Positions 26,170 through 35,817 of a stretch of DNA of 64,000 nt are shown piece by piece (positions within the stretch are counted from its first letter, which is position 1; every line of letters starts with the position of its first letter). A program made the translations under genes and the position numbers. The stretch spans positions 7,487 to 71,486 of the forward strand of contig NZ_JHVC01000019.1 of NCBI RefSeq assembly GCF_000619945.1. The letters are read 5' to 3'. This stretch comes from Clostridium lundense DSM 17049. Lineage in GTDB: Bacteria; Bacillota; Clostridia; Clostridiales; Clostridiaceae. The notes below the pieces were generated by a model that saw only the letters and a program-made list of their open reading frames with translations, had not been told where the DNA came from and made no database searches.

Positions 26170-26920
26170 TAATTTGTCAAAGAGTTTTGGAGGTATAAAA
26201 GCTGTATCTAATATCAATATGATGATTGAAAAGGGGGATATCGTAGGACTTATAGGACCTAATGGAGCGGGGAAAACCACGTTTTTTAATCTATTAACTG
26301 GTATATATACACCTACAACTGGGAAAATTTCTTTTGAGGATTTACATTTAAACAATCTTACACCTTATAAGATTACTGATTATGGCATTGCAAGAACTTT
26401 TCAGAATATAAGATTGTTTAAAAATATGACGGTTATAGAAAATGTTATTCTAGGATTTCATAAAGACATTAAATATGGATTACTTTCTGGATTCTTAAAA
26501 TTACCTTCTTTTTATAGAGAAGAAAAAAGAATATACGATGAGGCTTTGGAATTACTTAAAAAGTTTCAGCTAGATCATAAGAAAGATGAACTTGCTAAAA
26601 ATTTGCCTTATGGTGAACAAAGACGCCTTGAAATAGTAAGAGCATTAGCTTCAAAACCAAGACTTCTTCTTTTGGATGAACCTGCAGCGGGAATGAATCC
26701 AAATGAAACAAAGGAACTTACAGAGCTTATAAGGTGGATTAAGGATAATTTTGATATTACTATTATTTTGATTGAGCATGATATGTCCCTAGTTATGAAT
26801 ATATGCGATAAATTATTTGTTTTGGATTATGGAACACTAATTGCAGATGGAGAGCCGGAAGAAGTAAAAAATAACGAAAGAGTTATCGAAGCTTATCTTG
26901 GGAGGAGTGCAGCATGCTAG
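26150..26920 (+). CDS. livG: Branched-chain amino acid ABC transporter ATP-binding protein LivG
   Basis: The 256-residue ATPase has Walker A GPNGAGKTTF, a LivG-type signature LPYGEQRRLEI, and Walker B LLLLDEPAAGMN. The C-terminal extension NNERVIEAYLGR is typical of LivG. A strong AAAGGAGG site lies inside the end of livM. It powers the LivHM pore from the cytoplasmic side together with LivF. Confidence 0.93.
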   Translation: MAVLTINNLSKSFGGIKAVSNINMMIEKGDIVGLIGPNGAGKTTFFNLLTGIYTPTTGKISFEDLHLNNLTPYKITDYGIARTFQNIRLFKNMTVIENVILGFHKDIKYGLLSGFLKLPSFYREEKRIYDEALELLKKFQLDHKKDELAKNLPYGEQRRLEIVRALASKPRLLLLDEPAAGMNPNETKELTELIRWIKDNFDITIILIEHDMSLVMNICDKLFVLDYGTLIADGEPEEVKNNERVIEAYLGRSAAC

Positions 26921-27618
26921 AATTAAACAAAATCAATGTATTTTATGGGGGGATTCATGCACTTAAAGATTTATCAATTAAAGTAAATGAAGGTGAAATT
27001 GTTACGCTAGTAGGTTCCAATGGGGCTGGTAAAACCTCTATGCTTAAAACAATTTCAGGTATAGTAAAACCAAAGTCTGGAACTATGAATTATTTAGGAA
27101 AAGACATTACAAATTGTTCAGCATCTGAAATAGTAAAAATGGGAATAGCTCATGTTCCAGAAGGAAGAAGAGTGTTTGGAAATATGTCTGTAATGGAAAA
27201 CCTTGAAATGGGAGCTTTTATAAGAAAAGATAAATCAGGAATTAAAGAAGATTATGAAAAGATATTTGAAAGGTTTGAAAGACTAAAAGAAAGAAGAAAT
27301 CAAATGGCAGGAACTCTAAGTGGAGGAGAGCAGCAAATGCTTGCTATGGGAAGAGCATTAATGCTAAGACCTAAGCTGATTTTACTTGATGAACCTTCTA
27401 TGGGACTTGCTCCTATAATGGTAGACGAGATATTTTCTATAATAAAAGAAATAAATGAAAGTGGAACTACAGTGTTATTGGTAGAACAAAATGCCAATAT
27501 GGCACTATCCATAGCTCATAGAGCTTATGTAATTCAAACTGGTAATATAGCACTTGAAGGTAAAGCGTGTGACTTATTAAAAGATGAATCGGTAAAAAAC
27601 ACATATCTTGGAGGATAA
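26914..27618 (+). CDS. livF: Branched-chain amino acid ABC transporter ATP-binding protein LivF
   Basis: The 234-residue ATPase has Walker A GSNGAGKTSM, signature LSGGEQQMLAM, and Walker B LILLDEPSMGL. The segment AHVPEGRRVFGNMSVMENL marks LivF. It overlaps livG by seven bases and ends the liv operon. The 129 bases after it show no strong terminator, so some readthrough into the AIM24 gene is possible. Confidence 0.93.
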   Translation: MLELNKINVFYGGIHALKDLSIKVNEGEIVTLVGSNGAGKTSMLKTISGIVKPKSGTMNYLGKDITNCSASEIVKMGIAHVPEGRRVFGNMSVMENLEMGAFIRKDKSGIKEDYEKIFERFERLKERRNQMAGTLSGGEQQMLAMGRALMLRPKLILLDEPSMGLAPIMVDEIFSIIKEINESGTTVLLVEQNANMALSIAHRAYVIQTGNIALEGKACDLLKDESVKNTYLGG

Positions 27619-27747
27619 TAAAAAGTATATATCTAAGTTCAAATTTAAGATGTATTTAAGTAATATTTAAGGGGAGCTTAATTCAATATGATTTAAACAT
27701 GTAGTAAAATTACTTTATAATTAAATTAACTTAGAGGTGTAATAAAA

Positions 27748-28401
27748 ATGACAGAGAAATATGAACTATTATATGATAATACAAACAGGATATTAAAAAT
27801 AAATACAGAATCAGGAGATGAATGTATAGTTGAATCTGGCGCAATGGTTTCAATGACTCCTAATTTTAAAATTAGTTCTCAAACTAATGGAATGAAAAAG
27901 GCATTAGGAAGACTTTTTTCAGGAGATTCATTCTTTATGCAAAAGTATAAAGCAGAAGGCAATGGAGAATTATTAATAGCTCCAGCTTTTTTAGGAGATA
28001 TAAAGGCTATTGAAATGAATGGAAGTGAAAGATATAGATTAGGAAAATCCAGCTTTTTAGCAGCTATAGGACAAGTGAAAATGGATATAAAATCTGGTGG
28101 TTCTAAAGGATTTTTATCAGGAGAAGGACTTATACAAAAAGAAGCTTATGGTGTTGGTACATTGTTTATAAGTGCTTATGGTGCAATACATGAAATAAAC
28201 CTAAATGAAGGTGAGCAGTATATAGTGGATTCAAACCATTTAGTGCTTTGGGATAGTAACATGGAATATACAGTAGAATTAGCAAATGGTTTTGTAGGTT
28301 CTATTACAGGAGGAGAAGGTCTTGTATGTAAATTTACTGGACCAGGTAGAATTTTAATTCAAACAAGAAATCCTCAAAATATGATGCAAAATAGTAAGTA
28401 A
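27748..28401 (+). CDS. AIM24 family protein
   Basis: The 217-residue protein has the AIM24/TIGR00266 outline: VESGAMVSMTPNF near residue 30, then repeated glycine-rich beta strands such as GEGLIQKEAYGVGTLFISAYG and GGEGLVCKFTGPGRILIQTR near the end. This beta-sandwich family has no established bacterial role. No signal peptide or membrane helix is seen. The ribosome site is TAGAGGTG. A perfect terminator follows at once. Confidence 0.85.
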   Translation: MTEKYELLYDNTNRILKINTESGDECIVESGAMVSMTPNFKISSQTNGMKKALGRLFSGDSFFMQKYKAEGNGELLIAPAFLGDIKAIEMNGSERYRLGKSSFLAAIGQVKMDIKSGGSKGFLSGEGLIQKEAYGVGTLFISAYGAIHEINLNEGEQYIVDSNHLVLWDSNMEYTVELANGFVGSITGGEGLVCKFTGPGRILIQTRNPQNMMQNSK

Positions 28402-28404
28402 TTT

Positions 28405-28447
28405 AAGTGGTTTGTAAGAGCATAATCTTACAAACCACTTTTTGTTT
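28405..28447 (+). terminator. Terminator after the AIM24 gene
   Basis: AAGTGGTTTGTAAGA (28405-28419) pairs exactly with TCTTACAAACCACTT (28426-28440) across GCATAA, followed by TTTGTTT. Confidence 0.92.
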
Positions 28448-28475
28448 ACAATTTGGCAATAATTTTCTGTATAAT
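28444..28475 (+). promoter_or_regulatory. Shared 16-nt repeat and promoter of the two-component system
   Basis: GTTTACAATTTGGCAA (28444-28459) is identical to 30785-30800, upstream of the TolB-like gene. It contains a -35-like TTTACA, and TATAAT lies at 28470-28475. The repeat is a probable binding site of the response regulator encoded next. Confidence 0.55.
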
Positions 28476-28569
28476 ATTTCTATGAAGACATGTAAATGAA
28501 GTAATGCTGGTTATGAAATAAAATTTAGGATTTCAGTACCAAGAGTTAATAGTGAAGAAAGGTGATTTT

Positions 28570-29262
28570 ATGAATAAAACCATACTTATTATAGAAGATG
28601 AAGAGGATATAAGGGATATTTTATCCCATTATCTTAAAAAGGAAGGATTTAATATTTTGGAAGCTGAGGATGGAGAAAAGGGAATAGAAATTGTAAAAAA
28701 AGAATTTGTAGATTTAATTCTTTTAGATTTAATGCTTCCTAATATGAGTGGATATGATGTATGTAGGGAAATAAGCAGTATATATAAAATTCCTATAATA
28801 ATGCTTACAGCAAGAAATGACATTGTAGATAAAGTTTTAGGATTAGAACTTGGAGCAGATGATTATATTACTAAGCCTTTTGATATAAGAGAAGTTATAG
28901 CTAGGATAAAGGTATGCTTAAGAAGAATTGAAAGTTTAAATGAAATGGAATATGAAACTTCACAGGATATTATAAATTTAAAAAACAATATAAAAATATA
29001 TGTGGAAAGTAGAGAGGTTTTCAAAGAAGAAACTATGGTAAAGTTAAAGCCAAAGGAGTTTGACCTCCTTTTAATATTGGCCAAAAATAAAAAAATAGTA
29101 TTTTCTAGAGAAAAGTTGCTCCAAAAAGTTTGGGGGTATGATTTTGAAGGGGATAGCAGAACTGTAGATGTACATATACAAAGATTAAGAAAAAAATTAG
29201 ATGAAGAAAATGGACTTTCTATAATAGAAACAGTTTTTGGAGTGGGATATAAAATGTTGTAA
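28570..29262 (+). CDS. OmpR-family response regulator
   Basis: The 230-residue protein has a receiver domain with the acidic pair at residues 10-12, the phosphoacceptor D53 in LILLDLMLP, and the lysine in YITKPF. A winged-helix domain follows, with VWGYDFEGDSRTVDVHIQRLRKKL at the C-terminus. ATG 28570 is preceded by AAAGGTGAT; a GTG at 28552 is less likely. The histidine kinase begins 13 bases after the stop, so the pair is one operon. The same 16-base repeat before this operon and before the TolB-like gene suggests autoregulation and a nearby target. Confidence 0.93.
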   Translation: MNKTILIIEDEEDIRDILSHYLKKEGFNILEAEDGEKGIEIVKKEFVDLILLDLMLPNMSGYDVCREISSIYKIPIIMLTARNDIVDKVLGLELGADDYITKPFDIREVIARIKVCLRRIESLNEMEYETSQDIINLKNNIKIYVESREVFKEETMVKLKPKEFDLLLILAKNKKIVFSREKLLQKVWGYDFEGDSRTVDVHIQRLRKKLDEENGLSIIETVFGVGYKML

Positions 29263-29275
29263 GGAGATAGATTTT

Positions 29276-30760
29276 ATGAAGTTTTCTATAAGATATAAAT
29301 TTATGGTTGGACTCATTATTATATTCTGTATAGGTTTTAATGTAATCAGCTTTTTTATGAATAAGATAATTGTAGATAATAGTAAAAGGATAATAAGTAA
29401 GGAATTTGCTACTAATAAAAAAGACTTAGATTTGTATCTAAGACAGTTTATGATGATGAATAATATTAAAAATAATGAGAAAGATTTTGAAGAACATATA
29501 AATGAAATTTCTGAAGCATTATCTTTAAAGTTAGATGACAGGGTAACATTTTATAAAAATAATGGACAACTACTTTTAGATACTGCCTATGCTGATGGGG
29601 ATGTTTTAACATTTTATACTGTAGATAAAAATATTATAGATAATAAAGAGGATTTAAAAGCTGCTTTCACAGGGAAAAGTGCTTTCTCAATAATAAATTA
29701 TGAAAATAATTATATAGTAGCTTTTGCGTTTCCTATAAATATGGATGGAAAAAATTTATGTATTATAAGATATTCAAAAGATTATTCGTATTTATTTCAA
29801 CTTAATAGAAATCTTTTAGGAATAACAAAAAAAATGATACTTATAATTTTTATGTTAACTTGCATTTTTACTATATTGCTTAGTACTAAAATTACAATTC
29901 CAATAGTTAAATTAAGCAAAATTACCAAGGAAATATCTAAGGGGAATTTTAATTTAGATGTTAATATTAATTCTTCAGATGAAATAGGTGAGTTGGGAGA
30001 AAACTTTAATTTAATGAAAGAAAAGATAAAAGAACAGATAGAAATTATAAATAAGGATAGAGATAACTTGAAAATAATTGAAAGTCATAGAAAAACTTTT
30101 TTTGATAATGTTACCCATGAAATGAAAACACCTTTAACTATAATATCTGGTTATGCTCAAATGATATTAGATGATGGATATGAAGATAAAAAAATATTAA
30201 ACAAAGGAGCTACAAAAATAAAAATAGAGAGTAATAGAATGCATAAAATGGTTTTGGATCTGTTAACTATGTCAAAATTAGAATCTTATGTAGAGATAAA
30301 TAGAAAAGAAAAAATAGATATGGAAGAAGTAGTAAATGCTATCTGTGAAGATATGATGATAAAGGCTAATAAGTATAATATAAAAATAAAAAAGTGTATA
30401 GGAAAAGAAATATTTATATATGGCAACAAAGAAGAAATAAGAAGAATGATAATAAATATTATGGATAACTCCATAAAGTATGGAAACATAATGTCTACTA
30501 TAAATATAGGTTTATATAGTGAAGAAAATTTTTGCTTTTTAACAGTGGAGGATGAAGGAAAAGGTATTCCTGAAGGTAAAATGCACAAGATATATGAGCC
30601 ATTTTATAGGGTAGATAAAAGGGGAGAAAGAGAAAAGGGGAGTAATGGATTAGGGCTTACTATAGTTAAATCCATTATTGAAAATCATGAAGGAAAAATA
30701 AAAATAGAAAGTAGAGAAGGAATAGGAACTAAGGTTTACATAAGTATTCCACTTGTGTAA
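29276..30760 (+). CDS. Sensor histidine kinase
   Basis: The 494-residue kinase has a membrane helix (about 9-29), an extracellular sensor of about 150 residues, and a second helix (about 183-203) with a HAMP domain after it. The dimerisation domain has the phosphorylated H281 in NVTHEMKTPL. The ATPase domain has an N box in NIMDNSIKYG, DEGKGIPEG, and GSNGLGLTIVKSI. I start at ATG 29276 after AAGGAGAT. It probably phosphorylates the regulator encoded just upstream. The signal it senses is unknown. Confidence 0.92.
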   Translation: MKFSIRYKFMVGLIIIFCIGFNVISFFMNKIIVDNSKRIISKEFATNKKDLDLYLRQFMMMNNIKNNEKDFEEHINEISEALSLKLDDRVTFYKNNGQLLLDTAYADGDVLTFYTVDKNIIDNKEDLKAAFTGKSAFSIINYENNYIVAFAFPINMDGKNLCIIRYSKDYSYLFQLNRNLLGITKKMILIIFMLTCIFTILLSTKITIPIVKLSKITKEISKGNFNLDVNINSSDEIGELGENFNLMKEKIKEQIEIINKDRDNLKIIESHRKTFFDNVTHEMKTPLTIISGYAQMILDDGYEDKKILNKGATKIKIESNRMHKMVLDLLTMSKLESYVEINRKEKIDMEEVVNAICEDMMIKANKYNIKIKKCIGKEIFIYGNKEEIRRMIINIMDNSIKYGNIMSTINIGLYSEENFCFLTVEDEGKGIPEGKMHKIYEPFYRVDKRGEREKGSNGLGLTIVKSIIENHEGKIKIESREGIGTKVYISIPLV

Positions 30761-30784
30761 GTTTTTAAATCATATATGAAAAGT

Positions 30785-30814
30785 GTTTACAATTTGGCAA
30801 CAACTGTTTATAAG
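30785..30814 (+). promoter_or_regulatory. Second copy of the 16-nt repeat, before the TolB-like gene
   Basis: GTTTACAATTTGGCAA (30785-30800) repeats the sequence upstream of the response regulator. Its TTTACA could serve as -35, with TATAAG (30809-30814) as -10 at 17 bases. Confidence 0.55.
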
Positions 30815-30876
30815 TTAGAGATAACAGCAAATTATAATAAAACCATAATAAATATTAAATTATGGGAGGAAAGATC

Positions 30877-32187
30877 ATGAAAAGTAACAAAAAATTATTG
30901 CTAATTAAAATTTCAATACCTGTTTTAGTGGTAGGAACATGTATTGGAGTAGAACATTTTATTAACACAAAAGCAGTAGGAATTTCAGAAAAACCAGTAA
31001 TTATTGTTGAGGAATCAGTAAATTCAACAAATAGCAAACCACTTCAAGTTATTAATAAACAAGAATATAAAAATATACCAGGATTATATGAGGTCTATGG
31101 ATTTTCAGAAAATGATGAAGTTATATTATCAATTGGAATGACTAAAGATGAACTTAAGAAAAAATATAAAGATTTTAAATTAGATAAGATGTCTAATGAG
31201 AAACGTGATAATTTTTATAAAGACCAATATGGAAATTTATGTAAGCTGAATTTAAACACTATGGAAAAAACTATTCTAAAAGATAATAATGAATATATAA
31301 ATAATAATACTGTTAAGGCTGAAATCTCACCTGGAGGGAAGAATATTACTTATTTATTAAATGGCAAAAGTAAAATTTATAATTTGAAAACTGGTGAGAT
31401 AAAAAGTTGTGGAATAAGTCATAATGATAATTGGACAGACGGAGTATGGTCTAAGGATGGAAATTTTATAATTAACTTTGCAGGAAATGGGCTTGAAATA
31501 TATAATGTTAATGAAAATAAGGGAGAAGTTGTAAATATAAATAAAGAAGGATTTTATATAAGCGTAATACCAGGATTTTTTAGTGAAGATGGAAAGGATA
31601 TTTATTTTATAGGAGAAGAAAAGGGACATAAAGGTGATGAAAGAAGACAAGGCATATATAAGCTAAATGTAGCTAGTAAAAAAATTGATCCAATTATGTT
31701 ACTTCCTTATGTAGATAGAACAAAAAAAGATTTTATTGAAAACTGTATACCATCAGCACAGTATGAAATATTAAATAATGGTAAAAGCATACTATTGCAG
31801 GCTATCATTAATGGGGAAGATGGTACTTATATGTATGATGTAGAAAATAAAAAATTCAATAGAGTAATATCTCATATGAAAAGCAAAGAAGGAGGATTTT
31901 CTTCACCATGTTACTTATCTCCAGATAGAACAAAGGTTGTATATGTAAACAGAGGTAAAGAGAATGGTAAGGAATGCTGGAATTTATATGCTGCACGAAT
32001 TAATGAAAATAATTTTACTAATAGAATCTGCTTAGCTAAAGATATAGATTTAGGTGGACGTGTACCTAATTGGGTTCAGTGGAGTCATGATGGCAAAAAA
32101 ATAATGTTTTATAAAGCAGATACTAAATTCGAAGATAGGGTGGCCTATTCAGATAAAAATATTATAAATGTAATTACTATTAAATAG
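30877..32187 (+). CDS. Membrane-anchored TolB-like beta-propeller protein
   Basis: The 436-residue protein has an N-terminal membrane anchor (about 5-28) and a long exported domain. Several PD40/WD40-like strands are visible: ISPGGKNITYLL, WSKDGNFIINF, FSEDGKDIYFIG, LSPDRTKVVYVNRG and WSHDGKKIMFYK. This points to a TolB-type propeller on the outer face of the membrane. Catalytic residues are not apparent. ATG 30877 follows GGGAGG. The gene follows the two-component system and shares its upstream repeat, so it may be a target or an accessory sensor. Its function is unknown. Confidence 0.72.
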   Translation: MKSNKKLLLIKISIPVLVVGTCIGVEHFINTKAVGISEKPVIIVEESVNSTNSKPLQVINKQEYKNIPGLYEVYGFSENDEVILSIGMTKDELKKKYKDFKLDKMSNEKRDNFYKDQYGNLCKLNLNTMEKTILKDNNEYINNNTVKAEISPGGKNITYLLNGKSKIYNLKTGEIKSCGISHNDNWTDGVWSKDGNFIINFAGNGLEIYNVNENKGEVVNINKEGFYISVIPGFFSEDGKDIYFIGEEKGHKGDERRQGIYKLNVASKKIDPIMLLPYVDRTKKDFIENCIPSAQYEILNNGKSILLQAIINGEDGTYMYDVENKKFNRVISHMKSKEGGFSSPCYLSPDRTKVVYVNRGKENGKECWNLYAARINENNFTNRICLAKDIDLGGRVPNWVQWSHDGKKIMFYKADTKFEDRVAYSDKNIINVITIK

Positions 32188-32286
32188 AGAGCAATTTTTT
32201 AAAATTAAGTATGGACATTTTCTAAATTAAATTTTAAAATGTATGGGGGTTAAATATATTGTACTAGTTATTTAGGAGGAAAGTTA

Positions 32287-33924
32287 ATGAAAATTAAGGA
32301 TAAAATAATGAATACACTATTGGAATTAGTTTCAGTACCTGGAATAGCTGGAACTGAATCAGAAGGATTAACAGCGGAAAAAATTTTAAATATATTACAA
32401 ACCATACATTATTTTAATGAACATCCAGAAAATTTAAATATGATAAAAATACAGGGAGATCCTTTAAATAGAAGTTTTGTTAGTGCATTATTTTGTAGTT
32501 CCAAGCCTTCTAAAAAAACTATAATATTAACTGGACATTTAGATGTAGTTGATGTTGAGGATTTTGGTCATCTAAAAGAATTGGCTTTTAATCCTATTGA
32601 GCTTGAAAAAAGGATTAAAGAATTACCATTAAATAAAGAGGCAATAGAAGATTTAGAATCTGGAGACTATATATTTGGAAGAGGAACTGCAGATATGAAA
32701 TTTGGACTAGCTCTTCATATGGAACTTTTAAGAGAGTTATCTTTAAGAGATGATTTTGAGGGTAATATATTATTTTTAGCAGTGCCTGGAGAGGAAAGTA
32801 ATTCAGAAGGTATGCTAGCAGCTGTACCTCATCTTTTAGATTTAAATAAAAAGTTTGGATATGAATACATTGGATTACTTGTGTCAGAATGTTGTATTCC
32901 TAAGGAAATAGGAGATAATAAAAAACGCATATATTTAGGAACTTCAGGTAAGGTTATGCCTATGTTTTTATTTGTAGGGAAGGAAACACATGTGTATGAA
33001 TCCTATAGTGGACTAAATCCAAATTTATTAGCAGGAGAGTTAAACAGACTATTAGAGTTAAATCCAGATTTTTGTGATAGTGATAGAGGAAATATTACAC
33101 CTCCACCAACTTGTTTAAAACATATGGATTTAAAAGAATTATATTCTGTACAGACTCCTCTTATGGCAGCTTCCTATTATAATGTGTTAACTGTTAACTT
33201 AAATATAGAGGAGCTTATGGATAAATTAAAAAAAATATCTTTAGAGGCATTTAACAATACATTAGATATAATTGAGGAAAAGGTAAACAGATATGCTTCA
33301 ATTTCTAGTAGAAATTCATTAAGAGAGAAAATTGAGCCTAAAGTTTTAACTTATGAAGAAATTTATAAAAAGGTTAAGGAGATAAAGGGAGAAGAATTTG
33401 ATAAATATATTGAAGAGAAGATAGAGGGATGGAGAAAGGAAAATAAGGATCTTCAAACCATAGCTATAAATATAATGAAAGAAACTTATTTAAATTATCC
33501 AGATAAATCTCCTTCAATAATAATAGGTTTTGCTCCACCATATTATCCGGACAAGCATCTTAAAGAAGAAAAAAGTGGAGATAAGGTGCTTTTACAGGTA
33601 GTTGATAATGTTTTAAAGTATGCAAAAGATAATTTTGATACAAATATAGAAAAAGATCATTATTATATGGCTCTTTGCGATTTGAGTTATACAGGAGTGG
33701 AAAATAAAGAAGGACTTAATATTATAGCTTCAAATATACTAGGAATAAATAAGAGCTATAAACTACCTGTACAGGAATTAGGGCAGTTAGATATACCTTC
33801 TGTGGCATTTGGAGGTTTCGGAAAAGATTTTCATAAGCTTTCTGAAAGATTAAATATACCTTATTCTTTTGAAATTGTGCCTAATTTATATGAAAAAGCA
33901 ATATATGATTTGTTTGAAAAATAA
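32287..33924 (+). CDS. RocB-like M20 family peptidase/amidohydrolase
   Basis: The 545-residue protein belongs to the M20 metallopeptidase family, RocB branch. Metal-binding motifs are TGHLDVVDVEDFG (about residues 82-94) and GRGTADMKFG (about 131-140), with the catalytic glutamates in AVPGEESNSEG. RocB proteins are linked to arginine use in Bacillus, but the biochemical role is poorly defined. The length suits RocB, longer than usual M20 enzymes. The ATG follows TAGGAGGAAAG. The next gene is a T-box controlled transporter, not clearly in the same unit. Confidence 0.85.
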   Translation: MKIKDKIMNTLLELVSVPGIAGTESEGLTAEKILNILQTIHYFNEHPENLNMIKIQGDPLNRSFVSALFCSSKPSKKTIILTGHLDVVDVEDFGHLKELAFNPIELEKRIKELPLNKEAIEDLESGDYIFGRGTADMKFGLALHMELLRELSLRDDFEGNILFLAVPGEESNSEGMLAAVPHLLDLNKKFGYEYIGLLVSECCIPKEIGDNKKRIYLGTSGKVMPMFLFVGKETHVYESYSGLNPNLLAGELNRLLELNPDFCDSDRGNITPPPTCLKHMDLKELYSVQTPLMAASYYNVLTVNLNIEELMDKLKKISLEAFNNTLDIIEEKVNRYASISSRNSLREKIEPKVLTYEEIYKKVKEIKGEEFDKYIEEKIEGWRKENKDLQTIAINIMKETYLNYPDKSPSIIIGFAPPYYPDKHLKEEKSGDKVLLQVVDNVLKYAKDNFDTNIEKDHYYMALCDLSYTGVENKEGLNIIASNILGINKSYKLPVQELGQLDIPSVAFGGFGKDFHKLSERLNIPYSFEIVPNLYEKAIYDLFEK

Positions 33925-33936
33925 AACATTAAATGG

Positions 33937-34269
33937 TATACAAGTTGTATTATTTATGATATAATGGCAAATGTATTTTGTGATTTATATAAAATTATAA
34001 AGTTTAAAAATGTACAGAGTACTTTATATAATGTAGAATGGAAGAAAAACTATGAAGGAATTAGTAGCGGCTTTTGTGTATTATAAAGAGAGCATGATGG
34101 ATAGTGAAAATCATGTGTTGCAAAGCAGGCGAATTACAATCTGGAGTTTTAATGTGAAAGCATTACGGATGTCATACGATATAATGACTTAAAGGCACAA
34201 AAAATTGTGTAAATTAAGGTGGTACCACGGGTTTTCTCGTCCTTACAAGGATTTGAGAAGACCCTTTTT
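33937..34269 (+). promoter_or_regulatory. T-box leader and promoter before the sodium symporter gene
   Basis: TATACA (33937-33942) and TATAAT (33960-33965) form a promoter with 17-base spacing. The leader that follows ends in the T-box AAGGTGGTACCACG (34216-34229) and a terminator: GGGTTTTCTC (34229-34238) pairs, with one mismatch, with GAGAAGACCC (34255-34264), then T5. A possible specifier is TGG (Trp) in CAATCTGGAG near 34140, which would fit an aromatic amino-acid transporter, but I could not fold stem I. This fills the 374-base gap. Confidence 0.88.
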
Positions 34270-34298
34270 ATATTTTTAATACTTAGGAGGAAGGTAGC

Positions 34299-35612
34299 AT
34301 GGCAGAAAGAGAAAGCTTTTCAAGCAAATTAGGCTTTATTTTATCTTGTTTAGGATCAGCAATAGGATTAGGAAATATATGGATGTTTCCTTGGAAACTT
34401 GGTCAGTTTGGAGGAGCAGCATTTTTAATTCCTTATTTTATATGCCTTTTTGTTCTTTGTACCACAGGACTTATAGGGGAATTTGCTTTTGGAAGATCAA
34501 GAAAAAGTGGTTCAATGCAGGGTATTAGTGAAGTTTTTAATGAAAATGGAAAAAGGTTTGGTAGAGTAGTAAGTGTAATTCCAACTCTATCTGTATTTGG
34601 AACCTTTGTATTTTATGGAGTAGTGGTAGGATGGGTATTTAGATATTTTTATGCCTCAATAAAAGGTGACTTTTTTAATGTGGATATATCAAATTACTTT
34701 ACTTCATTTGCAGGAAGTAGCCAAACTATTAAGTGGCATTTTATAGCTATGATAGTTACTGTAGGTATAGTATTACTTGGAGTTATCAAAGGTATTGAAT
34801 TAATGAATAAAATTATGATGCCAGCACTTTTTATAATTTTTACAGTGCTTTTAATTAGGACACTTACTTTGCCAAATGCAATTGAGGGAGTTAAATATTT
34901 GCTTATACCTAGATGGGAATATTTATTTAAACCTATAACCTGGGTAATGGCATTAGGACAAGCATTTTTTTCTGCTTCACTTAATGGAGCGGGTATGGTT
35001 GTATATGGAAGTTATTTAAAGAAAGATGTAGATATACCTAATGCAGCGCTCCAAGTGGCAATATTTGATGCTGTTTCTGCAATATTAGCAGCTTTTATAA
35101 TTATACCAGGAGCATTTGCTTTTGGATTAGATCCAGGATCAGGACCATCACTACTTTTTATAACTATGCCTCATATTTTTAAGTCTATGCCTTTTGGATA
35201 TTTGTTTGGAATATTATTTTTCCTTAGTATAATATTTGCTGCAATATCTTCTATAATCAATATGTTAGAGGCAAGTACGGAAGCATATATGAGTTTCTTT
35301 AAAACTGAAAGATTTAAATCTAGTTGTATAGTTACTATTGTAGCTTTTATCATTGCGATACCATTAAATTTAAGCATGGCTAGATTTGGAGCATGGGCGG
35401 ATTTTATAACAATTTATTTAGCGCCATTAGGTTCAATAATTGCATCTATATGTTTTTTCTGGGTTTATGGTATGGATAAGGCTATGGAAGAAATAAATTT
35501 AGGAGTGGAAAGGCCGTTAGGAAGATGGTTTATACCTTTAGCTAAGTATGTATTTGTATTTTCAGGTATTTTAGTTTTAATATTTGGAGTTATATATAAT
35601 GGAATAGGGTAG
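34299..35612 (+). CDS. Neurotransmitter:sodium symporter family amino-acid transporter
   Basis: The 437-residue membrane protein has about 11-12 helices. The N-terminal LGFILSCLGSAIGLGNIWMF is the NSS signature that forms the sodium and substrate site; SLNGAGMVVYGSYL and later helices also match. Bacterial members such as LeuT and TnaT import amino acids with sodium. The T-box leader implies that the substrate is an amino acid sensed through its tRNA, possibly tryptophan. The ATG follows TAGGAGGAAGG. A terminator follows. Confidence 0.9.
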   Translation: MAERESFSSKLGFILSCLGSAIGLGNIWMFPWKLGQFGGAAFLIPYFICLFVLCTTGLIGEFAFGRSRKSGSMQGISEVFNENGKRFGRVVSVIPTLSVFGTFVFYGVVVGWVFRYFYASIKGDFFNVDISNYFTSFAGSSQTIKWHFIAMIVTVGIVLLGVIKGIELMNKIMMPALFIIFTVLLIRTLTLPNAIEGVKYLLIPRWEYLFKPITWVMALGQAFFSASLNGAGMVVYGSYLKKDVDIPNAALQVAIFDAVSAILAAFIIIPGAFAFGLDPGSGPSLLFITMPHIFKSMPFGYLFGILFFLSIIFAAISSIINMLEASTEAYMSFFKTERFKSSCIVTIVAFIIAIPLNLSMARFGAWADFITIYLAPLGSIIASICFFWVYGMDKAMEEINLGVERPLGRWFIPLAKYVFVFSGILVLIFGVIYNGIG

Positions 35613-35651
35613 TGAATTTAGTTAAGAATTGAGAGTGGAGAATTGTAAAAG

Positions 35652-35711
35652 AGGTTATCTTTTGAAAAAGTTTAAATATAACTTTTTAAGAGATAACCTT
35701 TTTGTTTTTAT
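35652..35711 (+). terminator. Terminator after the sodium symporter gene
   Basis: AGGTTATCT (35652-35660) pairs with AGATAACCT (35691-35699), with an inner stem AAAAAGT/ACTTTTT, followed by TTTTGTTTTTA. A fragment AATTGAGAGTGGAGAATTGT just upstream resembles part of the dispersed repeat copy A, inverted. Confidence 0.85.
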
Positions 35712-35817
35712 ACCTATCATAAGTAAATGCTTATGGTAAATATAAAATAATAATATTTTAATTTTGTATGATTTTAAATTATACTTAATTAAGTAAACAG
35801 CATTTAGGAGGTATCAT

